Source: an uncultured Pelagibacteraceae bacterium
GTDB taxonomy: Bacteria; Pseudomonadota; Alphaproteobacteria; Pelagibacterales; Pelagibacteraceae
Length of the DNA stretch: 64,000 bases
Assembly: GCA_902604355.1 (NCBI GenBank)
Contig: CACKYN010000001.1
Coordinates: 1-64,000, forward strand
Reading direction: 5' to 3'
This document shows positions 12,742 through 22,143 of the stretch, one piece after another; position 1 is the first letter of the stretch; the number at the start of each line of letters is the position of its first letter. Below the pieces are notes generated by a model, which worked only from the letters and a program-made list of their open reading frames with translations, had not been told where the DNA came from and did no database searches. The translations under genes were made by a program, and so were the position numbers.

Positions 12742-13482
12742 ATGGCGAGGTATCAAGTTCTTATTGAATATGTTGGAACAAGTTTTAGAGGATGGCAGAT
12801 CCAAAAAAAAGGTTTTACTATTCAAGGATTAATTCAAAAACATTTATCAAAACTTTTAAAAGAAAAAATAATTCTCAATGGATCTGGTAGAACTGATGCA
12901 GGTGTGCATGCTGATGCTCAGTCAGCTCACTTTGATTGTCAAAAAAAAATTTTAGATTTATCAAAATTTTTAAAATCAATTAATCATTTTCTTAACAATA
13001 AAGGTATAGCAATTACTAAAATTAAAAAAAGAAGTGAAAAATTTCATTCGAGATTTTCTGCTAAACAAAGAGTTTATAGATATGTAATTTTTAACCAAAT
13101 AAGTGCTCCTGTAATTGAAAATGGAAGAGGGTGGCATGTGAGGAGAATATTAGATATTGATTTAATGAAAAAAGGAGCAAAAAAATTATTAGGAACGAAC
13201 GACTACTCAACCTTTAGATCATCAAGTTGTCATGCTAAAAGTCCAATCAGAACAATTAAATCAATCAAAATAAGAACATTAAAAAATAAAATTGAAATAG
13301 AATTTAAGTCACAATCATTTTTACAACAGCAAGTAAGATCGATGGTAGGTTGTCTAAAATATTTAGGTGAGAAGAAATGGGATCTAAAAACTTTTGATAA
13401 AGTATTTAAATCTAAAAAAAGAGTACTGTGTGCTCCACCAGCACCACCAGAAGGACTTTTTTTATATAGAGTTATTTATTAA
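12742..13482 (+). CDS. truA: tRNA pseudouridine(38-40) synthase
   Basis: YVGTSFRGWQIQ, GSGRTDAGVHA, FLQQQVRSMVG. Confidence 0.96.
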   Translation: MARYQVLIEYVGTSFRGWQIQKKGFTIQGLIQKHLSKLLKEKIILNGSGRTDAGVHADAQSAHFDCQKKILDLSKFLKSINHFLNNKGIAITKIKKRSEKFHSRFSAKQRVYRYVIFNQISAPVIENGRGWHVRRILDIDLMKKGAKKLLGTNDYSTFRSSSCHAKSPIRTIKSIKIRTLKNKIEIEFKSQSFLQQQVRSMVGCLKYLGEKKWDLKTFDKVFKSKKRVLCAPPAPPEGLFLYRVIY

Positions 13483-13952
13483 TTTTTTTTGTTGCTCATT
13501 GCAAACTTTTTATTAATTCTCCATCTAGACTCAGCTCTTACTATATAGCCACAACAGTTTTTAGATTTGCACTTACATGGAAATTGTTTGTAATTTTCAT
13601 CGTAACCAAATCCATAATCACAAGTAAATTCCTCACCTTTTTTAATATCTCTTATTGCTTTAACCCAAATTTTTAGTCCTTTACCATCATAGTCACAATT
13701 GTTATCACATGAATGATTGATTAAACCTGCAGTATTCCATGGAAAATCTCCATCAAGATCGTATCTTTTATTTATAGTAAATAAATAAATAGGTTTACCA
13801 TTATCGTATTTATCAGATTCTTCAGTTTGTTTTTTTGTGATTAATTTACCGATGTAATCAATTACTTTAGTTCCAGCTTTGATATCTTTTGTTGCGTAAA
13901 GTCCTCTTCCCTTTTTATCTATGGTTGACTTTTTAATTCTGTACAGTTTCAT
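13479..13952 (-). CDS. SET-domain protein (protein lysine methyltransferase-like) with post-SET Cys motif
   Basis: KGRGLYATKDIKAGTKVIDYIG, AGLINHSCDNNC, RDIKKGEEFTCDYGF, CKCKSKNCCGYI. Confidence 0.88.
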   Translation of the reverse strand: MKLYRIKKSTIDKKGRGLYATKDIKAGTKVIDYIGKLITKKQTEESDKYDNGKPIYLFTINKRYDLDGDFPWNTAGLINHSCDNNCDYDGKGLKIWVKAIRDIKKGEEFTCDYGFGYDENYKQFPCKCKSKNCCGYIVRAESRWRINKKFAMSNKKN

Positions 13953-13984
13953 TTAGAGTGTGTTTAGATAGTTATATTAGATTA

Positions 13985-14914
13985 TCAATTAAATTCTATG
14001 AGAGCATCAACATGCCTTTTGGTGCTTTCTTGTAATGCTTTAAGATCATATCCACCCTCAAGTATTGATACAACATTTCCATTACAAAATGGTTTTGAGA
14101 TCTCTAATGTTCTTTTGGTAATTTTATAAAAATCCTCAGAACTAAGCTGCAGTTGGGCCAAAGGATCATCAATGTGTGCATCAAAACCTGCAGAAAACAA
14201 CAAGAATTCAGGCTTAAACTCTCTCACTTTGTTTAAAACATTTTCGTAAGCGTTTAGATACTTTTCTGCAGATGTTCCAGCCTCAAGAGGGATATTTAAT
14301 ACGTTATTAAAATTACCTTTTTCTTTTTCAGATCCAGATCCTGGATAGTAAGGGTATTGATGAGTAGAAATAAATAAAACTTTTTCGTTATCATAAAAAA
14401 TATTTTGAGTACCGTTTCCGTGGTGAACATCAAAATCAATAATTGCTATTTTATTATATTTATATTTTTCGATTAAGTAATTTGCCCCAACAGCAACATT
14501 ATTGAAGATACAAAAACCCATTGCCTTTTCTTTTTCTGCGTGATGTCCGGGCGGTCTTACTGCACAAAATGCATTTTTAAACTCTTTATTTTGCACCCCA
14601 TCAATTGCGGTAATAATTGAACCCACAGCATCCTTAGAAGCATCTTTACTACCAGGAGAAACTATGGTGTCGCCATCAAGAAAATTATATCCTTTTTTTG
14701 GAAAAGATTTATTTACTTGATCTATATAATTTAAGGTGTGAGTTTTAATTAAAAAAGAATTCTCGAATTTATTCGGTTTCTTCCAAATTAATTTTTTATT
14801 ATCTAATTTTTTAAAATTATCTATTACAACAGTAACTCTATCAATTTTTTCAGGATGTCCATCTCCAGTATTATGATTTTGATATGTATCTGATGTAATT
14901 AACCCTGTTTTCAC
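13985..14914 (-). CDS. histone deacetylase / acetylpolyamine amidohydrolase family protein
   Basis: RPPGHHAEKEKAMGFCIFNNVAVGA, IIDFDVHHGNGTQNIFY, FSAGFDAHIDDPL, LEGGYD. Confidence 0.94.
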   Translation of the reverse strand: MKTGLITSDTYQNHNTGDGHPEKIDRVTVVIDNFKKLDNKKLIWKKPNKFENSFLIKTHTLNYIDQVNKSFPKKGYNFLDGDTIVSPGSKDASKDAVGSIITAIDGVQNKEFKNAFCAVRPPGHHAEKEKAMGFCIFNNVAVGANYLIEKYKYNKIAIIDFDVHHGNGTQNIFYDNEKVLFISTHQYPYYPGSGSEKEKGNFNNVLNIPLEAGTSAEKYLNAYENVLNKVREFKPEFLLFSAGFDAHIDDPLAQLQLSSEDFYKITKRTLEISKPFCNGNVVSILEGGYDLKALQESTKRHVDALIEFN

Positions 14915-16068
14915 TTAAAATAATTTTTCAATATATTTGAATAAATTAAGGTCAATTTTTTTAAATCTGACAGTGAAACTGCTTCATCTACTTTATGCAT
15001 TGTTTTACCAACTAACCCAAATTCTAAACAAGGTGCAATTTTCCTAATAAACCTTGCATCTGAAGTTCCTCCTGTTGTTGAAAGTTTAGGTTTAATTTTT
15101 GTAATTTTCTTAATTATATCTTGTATCATAAAGGTTGTTTTATTAGGATTTGTTAAAAAGGCCTCTCCAGATACACTATATTCTATTTTATATTTAGATT
15201 TATTTTTAGCTGATATTTTTTTAATAACTTTATTTAACTTATTCTTCAGGGAAGTAGAGGAGTGTTTATTATTAAATCTTATATTAAATGTAGCCGTAGC
15301 AAGACCTGGAATCAAATTGTCAGCAGTATTATTAATATTTATTTTTGTTATTTCCAAGTTAGTTGCTTGAAAATCTTTTGTACCTTGATCAAATGTGATA
15401 TCTTTTATTTCTTTAAGAATTTGAACAAGTGCTGTTGAAGGATTATTTGCTCGATGAGGATAAGCTACGTGCCCTTGCACTCCTGTAATAGTTAATCTAC
15501 CGTTCATACTTCCTCTTCTCCCAATTTTAATCATTTCACCCAATTTACTTGGGTTAGTTGGCTCACCTACTAAGCAAAAATCGATTTTCTCTTTTCTTTT
15601 TTTTAAATATTCCACAACTTTTTTCGTTCCGTTTATAGCAACACCTTCTTCATCACCGGTAATTAAAAGACTAATTGAGCCTTTAAAATCAGAGTAATTT
15701 TCAATAAAATTGCTAATTGCTGCAACGAACGCTGCTATAGAGCTTTTCATATCATTTGCACCTCTTCCGATTAAATGTCCTTTTTTAATTAAGGGTTTAA
15801 ATGGATTGACTGTCCAGTCCTTTAGGTTTCCAGCAGGTACTACATCTAAATGACCTGCATAACAAAAGTTAGGACTTTTACTGCCAAGTCTTGCGTAAAG
15901 GTTTTTTACCGGTTTGCTGTTCTTTTGTCTAAATTCAAGTACTTTAGTTTTAAAACCAAGTTGTTTGAGCTTTTTTTCTAAAAAACTCATTATACCTGCA
16001 TCAACAGGAGTTACCGAAGGAAACCTAATTAGCTCTTTAGCTAATTTAAGTTCGTTAATTTTTTGCAT
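14911..16068 (-). CDS. dapE: succinyl-diaminopimelate desuccinylase
   Basis: M20 peptidase motifs YAGHLDVVPAG, GRGANDMKSSIAAF, ITGDEEG, STTGGTSDARFI; next to dapD. Confidence 0.94.
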   Translation of the reverse strand: MQKINELKLAKELIRFPSVTPVDAGIMSFLEKKLKQLGFKTKVLEFRQKNSKPVKNLYARLGSKSPNFCYAGHLDVVPAGNLKDWTVNPFKPLIKKGHLIGRGANDMKSSIAAFVAAISNFIENYSDFKGSISLLITGDEEGVAINGTKKVVEYLKKRKEKIDFCLVGEPTNPSKLGEMIKIGRRGSMNGRLTITGVQGHVAYPHRANNPSTALVQILKEIKDITFDQGTKDFQATNLEITKININNTADNLIPGLATATFNIRFNNKHSSTSLKNKLNKVIKKISAKNKSKYKIEYSVSGEAFLTNPNKTTFMIQDIIKKITKIKPKLSTTGGTSDARFIRKIAPCLEFGLVGKTMHKVDEAVSLSDLKKLTLIYSNILKNYFK

Positions 16069-16070
16069 TT

Positions 16071-16898
16071 TTATTCTCTCAAAAGATCGTTTACTGATGT
16101 TTTTGATCTAGTTTTTTCATCAACCTGTTTAATAATTACCGCACAATAAAGTGATGGCGCTGCAGGATTATTTTTATCTGGTAAAGAACCAGGTACAACA
16201 ACTGAATAAGGTGGTATTTTTCCGTAAGTAATTTCACCAGTTTTTCTATCAACTATTTTTGTGGACTGACCAATATACATTCCCATACTTAATACAGATC
16301 CTTCCCCAACTATTACACCTTCAACAACTTCAGACATAGCACCAAGGAAAACATTGTCTTCAATTATCGTGGGTAATGCTTGAGCAGGCTCTAGTACACC
16401 TCCGACACCTGAGCCAGCTGAGATATGACAATTTTTTCCAATTTGACTACAACTTCCAGCTCTCGCAAAAGTATCAATCATAGTGCCTTCATCTATGTAT
16501 GCACCAATATTAACATAGCATGGCATCAATACTGCATTTTTGCCAACGTATGACCCTTTTCTTATTGGTGAATTTGGTACCATTCTAAAACCAGCATTTT
16601 CATGATCTTCTTTACTCCATCCCGCTGTTTTTCCTTTTAAGAGATGAGCTTTGTCATACCAACTACTATATGGACCATTTAAGTTCTCCATTGGGTACAT
16701 TCTAAAACTTAACATGATTGCTTTTTTTAGATATTGATGAGTTGTCCATTCACCATTAATTTTTTCAGCAACTCTGACTTTACCACTATCTAAATCATCA
16801 ATAATTTGATTTACAGTATTCTTTAAATTTTCGTCTGAACCTGGGGTTATTTGATCTCTTTTTTCCCATGCTTCGTTAATAATATTTTCTATACTCAT
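16071..16898 (-). CDS. dapD: 2,3,4,5-tetrahydropyridine-2,6-dicarboxylate N-succinyltransferase
   Basis: Hexapeptide repeats, YVNIGAYIDEGTMIDTFARAGSCSQIGKNCHISAGSGVGGVLEP. Confidence 0.97.
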   Translation of the reverse strand: MSIENIINEAWEKRDQITPGSDENLKNTVNQIIDDLDSGKVRVAEKINGEWTTHQYLKKAIMLSFRMYPMENLNGPYSSWYDKAHLLKGKTAGWSKEDHENAGFRMVPNSPIRKGSYVGKNAVLMPCYVNIGAYIDEGTMIDTFARAGSCSQIGKNCHISAGSGVGGVLEPAQALPTIIEDNVFLGAMSEVVEGVIVGEGSVLSMGMYIGQSTKIVDRKTGEITYGKIPPYSVVVPGSLPDKNNPAAPSLYCAVIIKQVDEKTRSKTSVNDLLRE

Positions 16899-16902
16899 AA
16901 TT

Positions 16903-17574
16903 TTAAGTGTTTTTTAATAACCTTATTTCTTTTAAAAATAAAGAAAGATTTTCTATTTTATAATCAATGTATTCTTTATCTGACTCTTTTTTACCCCAGT
17001 ATTCATCATTGATTAACCATGCAGTTGTTGTTCCTCTTTCTTTTCCAATGGATAAATTTTTTGCAATATCCTCAATATAAAGTGTTTCTTTTGGATCTAT
17101 TTTGAATTTTTCTAACATCAAATCAAAAGCTTTTGCTGCAGGCTTAGGATTATATTTGGCATCCACTATGTCAAAAACATTCTCAAATTGATCATCGATA
17201 CCAAGTGATGTGGTTATGTTTTTAACATGTTCTTTGCTTCCATTAGTAAAAACAAATTTTCTTAAATTTGTGCTTTCAAGCTCTTTTCTTAAAGTTTTAT
17301 CTTTCTCTAAGAAAGATAAATCAATATCATGGACATAATCTAAAAATTCTTTTGGTGGGATATTATGATGAATCATTAAACCATTAAGACTGGTATCATA
17401 TTTATGAAAATAACTTCTCTGCAATTCTTTAGCAACTTTTAAATCTAAATTTAATTTTTTAGATATATATTCAGTCATTTTTTTACTTACCTGACCGAAA
17501 ACTGCTTCTAAATCTTGATATAAAACTCCATCACAATCAAAAAGTATATTTTTAATATGCCCTAATCTCATCAT
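16903..17574 (-). CDS. HAD-family hydrolase, pyrimidine 5'-nucleotidase-like
   Basis: ILFDCDGVLYQD, VFTNGSKEH, YIEDIAKNL. Confidence 0.85.
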   Translation of the reverse strand: MMRLGHIKNILFDCDGVLYQDLEAVFGQVSKKMTEYISKKLNLDLKVAKELQRSYFHKYDTSLNGLMIHHNIPPKEFLDYVHDIDLSFLEKDKTLRKELESTNLRKFVFTNGSKEHVKNITTSLGIDDQFENVFDIVDAKYNPKPAAKAFDLMLEKFKIDPKETLYIEDIAKNLSIGKERGTTTAWLINDEYWGKKESDKEYIDYKIENLSLFLKEIRLLKNT

Positions 17575-18419
17575 CTTCTAATTAACGTACCTGCACCTTT
17601 ATCAGAGAATATTTCCCATAAACATGAATGTTTTTTTGTGCCGTTAATTATACCAACTGCAGTTACTCCATTATTTACAGCATCTAAACACGCATTAATT
17701 TTAGGTATCATGCCTTCAGTTATAGTCTCATTTTTAATCATTTCTAAAATTTCTGAGGAAGATATTTCCTCTATCAGTTTCTTTTGTTTATCAAGGACAC
17801 CATCAACATTTGTCATTAGTAATAATCTTCTAGCTTTTAAAGATTTAGCTATGGCCATAGCAGCAGTATCACCATTAACATTGTAGGTCTGATTATTTTT
17901 GTCTAAGCCTAATGGCGAAACAATTGGAACTTTATTTTGTTTTAGAATATTTAATATTGTATCCTTATTAATTTCGGTTGGTATCCCTACAAAGCCTAAC
18001 TCTTTTGCTTCAGGTTTTACCTCTATAATATTATTATTTTTTGTGTGTATTGAAATACCTTCAGAGCCCCTTTTTTTTAAATTCTGAAGAATATCATCGT
18101 TAAAATCGATTAAAACAGACTCTACAATATTTATTATACTTTTATCGGTAACTCTTAAACCTCTAATAAATTTTGATTGAATATTCGACTTCTCTAATTC
18201 TCTTTTAATTCTTGGCCCACCACCATGAACAACTACTGTAGAAAGACCTAATCTATTTAATACATATAGATCTGTTATAAAATTGTTAAATACGTTTCTA
18301 TCAATTAAAACATTTCCTCCATATTTAATTACAATTAAATCATTTTTATATTTTTCAATATATTTATTTACTTCACTTAAAGGTGGCCCATCTTCGGGCA
18401 ATATATTTTTAAGATCCAT
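17571..18419 (-). CDS. argB: acetylglutamate kinase
   Basis: VIKYGGNVL, VVVHGGGPRIKREL, TNVDGVLD, GMIPKINACLDAV. Confidence 0.96.
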   Translation of the reverse strand: MDLKNILPEDGPPLSEVNKYIEKYKNDLIVIKYGGNVLIDRNVFNNFITDLYVLNRLGLSTVVVHGGGPRIKRELEKSNIQSKFIRGLRVTDKSIINIVESVLIDFNDDILQNLKKRGSEGISIHTKNNNIIEVKPEAKELGFVGIPTEINKDTILNILKQNKVPIVSPLGLDKNNQTYNVNGDTAAMAIAKSLKARRLLLMTNVDGVLDKQKKLIEEISSSEILEMIKNETITEGMIPKINACLDAVNNGVTAVGIINGTKKHSCLWEIFSDKGAGTLIRR

Positions 18420-18442
18420 GCGTTATCAACTATTTAGAATTA

Positions 18443-20119
18443 TTAGGTTACAGTTTTAACTGTTGTACGCTTCATGATGAAGACTTGTTGTGCCATAGTT
18501 AAAATATTGTTAACTGTCCAATAAATTACTAATCCTGCAGGGAATGGAGCTAATATTATTGTTAAGAAAAGTGGAAAGAACATGAATATTTTTGCCTGCA
18601 TTGGATCTGTGGGAGCTGGATTAAGTTTCATCTGTACCCACATGCTGATACCCATTGCTATTGGCCACGCTCCTATAACTAAAAAAGATGGCACGTCATA
18701 AGGCAATAAACCAAATAGATTAAATAATGAAGTTGGGTCTTTTTCTGATAAGTCTTGTATCCAACCATAGAATGGCATGTGTCTCATTTCGATAGTCACA
18801 AATAATACTTTATATAAAGCAAAAAAAACTGGGATTTGAACTAGAATTGGCAAACACCCTGACATAGGGTTAACTTTTTCCTTCTTATATAGTGCCATCA
18901 TTGCTTGCTGTAATTTCATCTTATCATCTTTGTGAAGTTCTTTAAGTCTTGTCATCTCTGGAGTTAAAGCCTTCATTTTAGCCATACTTCTGAATGAGAA
19001 ATTTGCTAAAGGGAAAAATGCCAATCGTATACAAATAGTAATTGCTATAATTGCTAAACCATAATTACCAAGCAATTTAAAGAAATAGTCTATTCCAAAA
19101 AATAATGGTTTTGTGATAAAATATAAAAAACCCCAATCTATTGTTAGATCAAATTTATCTATTTTTAGTGTATCTGCATACCCATCAATAACATCTACTC
19201 TTTTAGCAGCTACTATAATCTGCATTTTATCTTCTATTGTAGAATTACTATTTAATTCAAGCGGCTCCGTACTTACAAAGTTTGCTCTAAATTTATTTTT
19301 ATAATCGAATGTAGTTTTAAATTCTTTTCCTTTTGGGGGAATTAATGAAGTGATCCAGTACTTATCTCCAATACCAAGCCATCCTTTTTGAGCAGTTCTA
19401 GTGAATTTTTTTTCTTCAATGTCATCGTAATCTTCCTCAATAAGTTCATCATCAAGTGTTGCAACCAAACCCTCATGAAGTATATAAAAATTTGTTATCT
19501 CAGGGGCCTCATTTCTAATAATTTGGCCGTATGAATAAAAATCATATTTATTATTAGTAGAATTAATTACACTTTGTTTAACTGTAAATAAGAACTTATC
19601 ATCAATAGATATTTCTTTTTCGAATGTTATTCCCTGATCATTAGCCCACGTTAATTTTACTGGAGATTGTGCAGTAAGTTTACTATTACCTGATACTGAC
19701 CAAATAGAATTTGAGTTAGGTATTTCAACATTTTTGTCGGTTGTGATAAACCCACTCTCAATTAGATATCCTTCTTTAGAATTTCTTGGTACTAATAAGT
19801 TTACTTTTTCATTACTATTTAAAACCACATTATATTCTTTAAAAGTTAAATCATCAATTGCAGCCCCCTTCAAAGATATTGAACCAATTATACTTTGGTT
19901 CTCAAACTGAATTCTTTCACTTTCACTCAAAGCCTGTTCTCTCGAAATTTCTTTAACATTTTCTTTTTGATCTAGACTTGGTGTATCAGAATTTTGCTCA
20001 GTTTTATTTTTTTCAACTAAATTCTCTTGAGTCACCGGCGGAGGCGCAAAAAATAAAGTGTAAAGAATAATTACTGCTGCCGATAAAGAAATAGCTGCTA
20101 TTATGTTTCTTGTTTCCAT
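18443..20119 (-). CDS. yidC: membrane protein insertase
   Basis: N-terminal TM plus periplasmic domain, then KVNPMSGCLPILVQIPVFFALYKVL and C-terminal TM bundle. Confidence 0.97.
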   Translation of the reverse strand: METRNIIAAISLSAAVIILYTLFFAPPPVTQENLVEKNKTEQNSDTPSLDQKENVKEISREQALSESERIQFENQSIIGSISLKGAAIDDLTFKEYNVVLNSNEKVNLLVPRNSKEGYLIESGFITTDKNVEIPNSNSIWSVSGNSKLTAQSPVKLTWANDQGITFEKEISIDDKFLFTVKQSVINSTNNKYDFYSYGQIIRNEAPEITNFYILHEGLVATLDDELIEEDYDDIEEKKFTRTAQKGWLGIGDKYWITSLIPPKGKEFKTTFDYKNKFRANFVSTEPLELNSNSTIEDKMQIIVAAKRVDVIDGYADTLKIDKFDLTIDWGFLYFITKPLFFGIDYFFKLLGNYGLAIIAITICIRLAFFPLANFSFRSMAKMKALTPEMTRLKELHKDDKMKLQQAMMALYKKEKVNPMSGCLPILVQIPVFFALYKVLFVTIEMRHMPFYGWIQDLSEKDPTSLFNLFGLLPYDVPSFLVIGAWPIAMGISMWVQMKLNPAPTDPMQAKIFMFFPLFLTIILAPFPAGLVIYWTVNNILTMAQQVFIMKRTTVKTVT

Positions 20120-20370
20120 TATTTTTTAATCTTCATTTCTTTTTTAACTGGATCAAATCCCTCACCACCACCTAAAAATTTAATAGGATGACACGAAAAT
20201 ATTCTTCTAATACTCATGAAAATTCCTTTGATAAAACCAAATTCTTTTAAAGCATCAATGCTGTATTCAGAACATGTAGGCAAATATCTACAAGAATGTC
20301 CAAATAAAGGACTAATTAGATATTTGTAGCCCTTAATAACTTTAATTAATGATTTAGTTAATATATTCAT
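20119..20370 (-). CDS. yidD: membrane protein insertion efficiency factor
   Basis: YKYLISPLFGHSCRYLPTCSEYSIDALKEFG. Confidence 0.95.
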   Translation of the reverse strand: MNILTKSLIKVIKGYKYLISPLFGHSCRYLPTCSEYSIDALKEFGFIKGIFMSIRRIFSCHPIKFLGGGEGFDPVKKEMKIKK

Positions 20371-20711
20371 TATTTAATTTTTTCTAAGTCCTGAAATAGA
20401 GTTTCTTTTATATTTTTGTATTCATTATTTAGCATAGAAGGCTTGGCTATAACAAGAAATGAATATTTATAGTTTATTGATATATTCTTAATTGCTTCAT
20501 TTGTTATATTTCTTAGTCTTCTTTTAATTTTATTTCTTTTAACTGCATTACCAATTTTTTTCTTTGTTACAAAACTTATATTAAGTTTTGATTTATCCTT
20601 ATTAATTAGCCTTCCAAAAAAAATCGTAACGTATTTGTTAGATATTTTTCTTTGATTTAGTAGGTTTTTAAATTCCTCGTTTTTTGAAAGAGCAACAATT
20701 TTGCTTTTCAT
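20370..20711 (-). CDS. rnpA: ribonuclease P protein component
   Basis: VTKKKIGNAVKRNKIKRRLRNI; next to rpmH. Confidence 0.93.
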   Translation of the reverse strand: MKSKIVALSKNEEFKNLLNQRKISNKYVTIFFGRLINKDKSKLNISFVTKKKIGNAVKRNKIKRRLRNITNEAIKNISINYKYSFLVIAKPSMLNNEYKNIKETLFQDLEKIK

Positions 20712-20715
20712 TAAT

Positions 20716-20856
20716 TTAAATAGAAACTGTTAGTGACTTTCTTCCTCTAGCTCTTCGTCTGGCTAAAAGTTTTTTACCACCTTTTGTTTTCATTTTGGAT
20801 CTAAAGCCATGTTTTCTGGCTCTTTTTACATTTGAGGGCTGGTAAGTTCGTTTCAT
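20716..20856 (-). CDS. rpmH: 50S ribosomal protein L34
   Basis: Manual translation: [46 protein letters not shown]. 46 aa, below the ORF-track cutoff. Confidence 0.98.
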   Translation of the reverse strand: MKRTYQPSNVKRARKHGFRSKMKTKGGKKLLARRRARGRKSLTVSI

Positions 20857-20948
20857 AATAAGTGATTAATTTTTATTAAATTTCGCTCTTTATAGTAATT
20901 AAATATATAAATAGCAAATAGAACATTTTATAAATAGCATTATTATTA

Positions 20949-21671
20949 ATGGAAAAATCAAACAAATTTAAATTATTTATCGGTCTAGTTTATTTGATAC
21001 TGATTTGTTTATTTTTATATTTTTTCTTTTCTAAATTTAGCTTTCAAGAAATTACATCATATGACTTCATTAGAGAAAATAGATCATATTTTGTTAAATT
21101 AAAAAATTCTAATTTAATTCTGATATTTTTTATCTTTTTAATTTCAACAATTTTATGGGTATTTCCACTTCTAGGGTTTGGATCACCTGTTGCTATAATG
21201 GGGGGCTTTATTTTTGGCAAATGGATCGGAACAATCGTTGTAGTGTCTGGATTAACCATTGGTGCAACACTATTGTATGTCTTTGGAAATTATTTTCTTA
21301 AAGATTTTATAAGAGAAAAATTTTTGAATAAATACCACAGACTGGAAACTAAGTTTAAAAAATCAGAATTTATTTATTTACTATTTTATCGCATGGTTGG
21401 AGGTATTCCTTGGCAGCTACAATGTCTTTTACCAACCCTATTTGATGTAAAATTAAAAAATTATTTTTTTTCAACACTGATTGGTGTGGTACCTGGCACT
21501 TTTTTGATTACTTCAATAGGCAGTGGTTTAGAAAAAATTATTGATAAAAATTCTAAGGTTCCCAATATTGTAGATATCATTTTTTCACCAGATATATACA
21601 TTCCACTTTTAGCTTTTTTTGGCCTAATCTTAACTTCTATTTTTTTAAGAAAAATATTCTATAAATATTAG
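20949..21671 (+). CDS. TVP38/TMEM64 (VTT/SNARE-assoc) family membrane protein
   Basis: Multi-TM; FPLLGFGSPVAIMGGFIFGKWIGTIVVVSGLTIGATLLYVFG, FYRMVGGIPWQLQ. Confidence 0.85.
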   Translation: MEKSNKFKLFIGLVYLILICLFLYFFFSKFSFQEITSYDFIRENRSYFVKLKNSNLILIFFIFLISTILWVFPLLGFGSPVAIMGGFIFGKWIGTIVVVSGLTIGATLLYVFGNYFLKDFIREKFLNKYHRLETKFKKSEFIYLLFYRMVGGIPWQLQCLLPTLFDVKLKNYFFSTLIGVVPGTFLITSIGSGLEKIIDKNSKVPNIVDIIFSPDIYIPLLAFFGLILTSIFLRKIFYKY

Positions 21672-21745
21672 TGGTGCTCCCACCCTGTACTGACCAGGGA
21701 ACTAGTCATTACCAATGACTTGTTATGCCATTTAACTACAGGAGC
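21672..21745 (-). tRNA. tRNA-Thr(GGT), non-canonical T-loop
   Basis: GCTCCTG acceptor with TGGGAGC-A-CCA, D-arm GTTA/TAAC, anticodon arm AGTCA-TTGGTAA-TGACT, T-stem CCCTG/CAGGG enclosing GTCAGTA. Confidence 0.9.
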
Positions 21746-21793
21746 AAAGAAACAATTTATATTTTGTGGATAATAATGCATTTTTTTCAAATT

Positions 21794-21816
21794 ATTGCCT
21801 TAATTTTTTAGGCAAT
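21794..21816. promoter_or_regulatory. stem-loop ATTGCC...GGCAAT
   Basis: Inverted repeat in the tRNA-Thr / 66-aa ORF intergenic region; function unknown. Confidence 0.3.
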
Positions 21817-21844
21817 ATGATTTATATCTATTTAAGGTAATGTT

Positions 21845-22045
21845 ATGGGAATTCACTACGATTACAAGTCAACCAAAGGTAACAAGCTTATGGAAAAGCA
21901 GGCTAAAAGAGAAAAAAAGCTTGCTGAAAAAAAAGCTAAACGTCTAGCAAAAGTAGGCCCAAAACAAGAGGAAAATAAATTAAAACCTTTAGATCCAAAT
22001 AAACCAATTTCTCTAGACTTCCTGACAAATCCAAATAAAGAATGA
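21845..22045 (+). CDS. small basic hypothetical protein (66 aa)
   Basis: ORF with Lys-rich centre (KQAKREKKLAEKKAKRLAK), ATGA-coupled to the next small ORF. Confidence 0.65.
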   Translation: MGIHYDYKSTKGNKLMEKQAKREKKLAEKKAKRLAKVGPKQEENKLKPLDPNKPISLDFLTNPNKE

Positions 22046-22143
22046 GTTCTAAAGATAAAAATGAGCGTTTAAGTCTAGCCTTAAGAAAGAATTTAAAAAA
22101 AAGAAAAACTTTTCAAAAAAAAACTAAGAAAAAAAATAAGTAA
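22042..22143 (+). CDS. 33-aa highly basic peptide
   Basis: Manual translation [33 protein letters not shown]; overlaps upstream stop (ATGA) and dcd start (TAATG). Not in ORF track. Confidence 0.6.
   Translation: MSSKDKNERLSLALRKNLKKRKTFQKKTKKKNK

Noticed and set aside
20716-21671. Possible oriC/dnaA neighbourhood next to rpmH-rnpA
   Set aside because: No dnaA gene or DnaA-box cluster visible; the divergent gene is a TVP38-family membrane protein.
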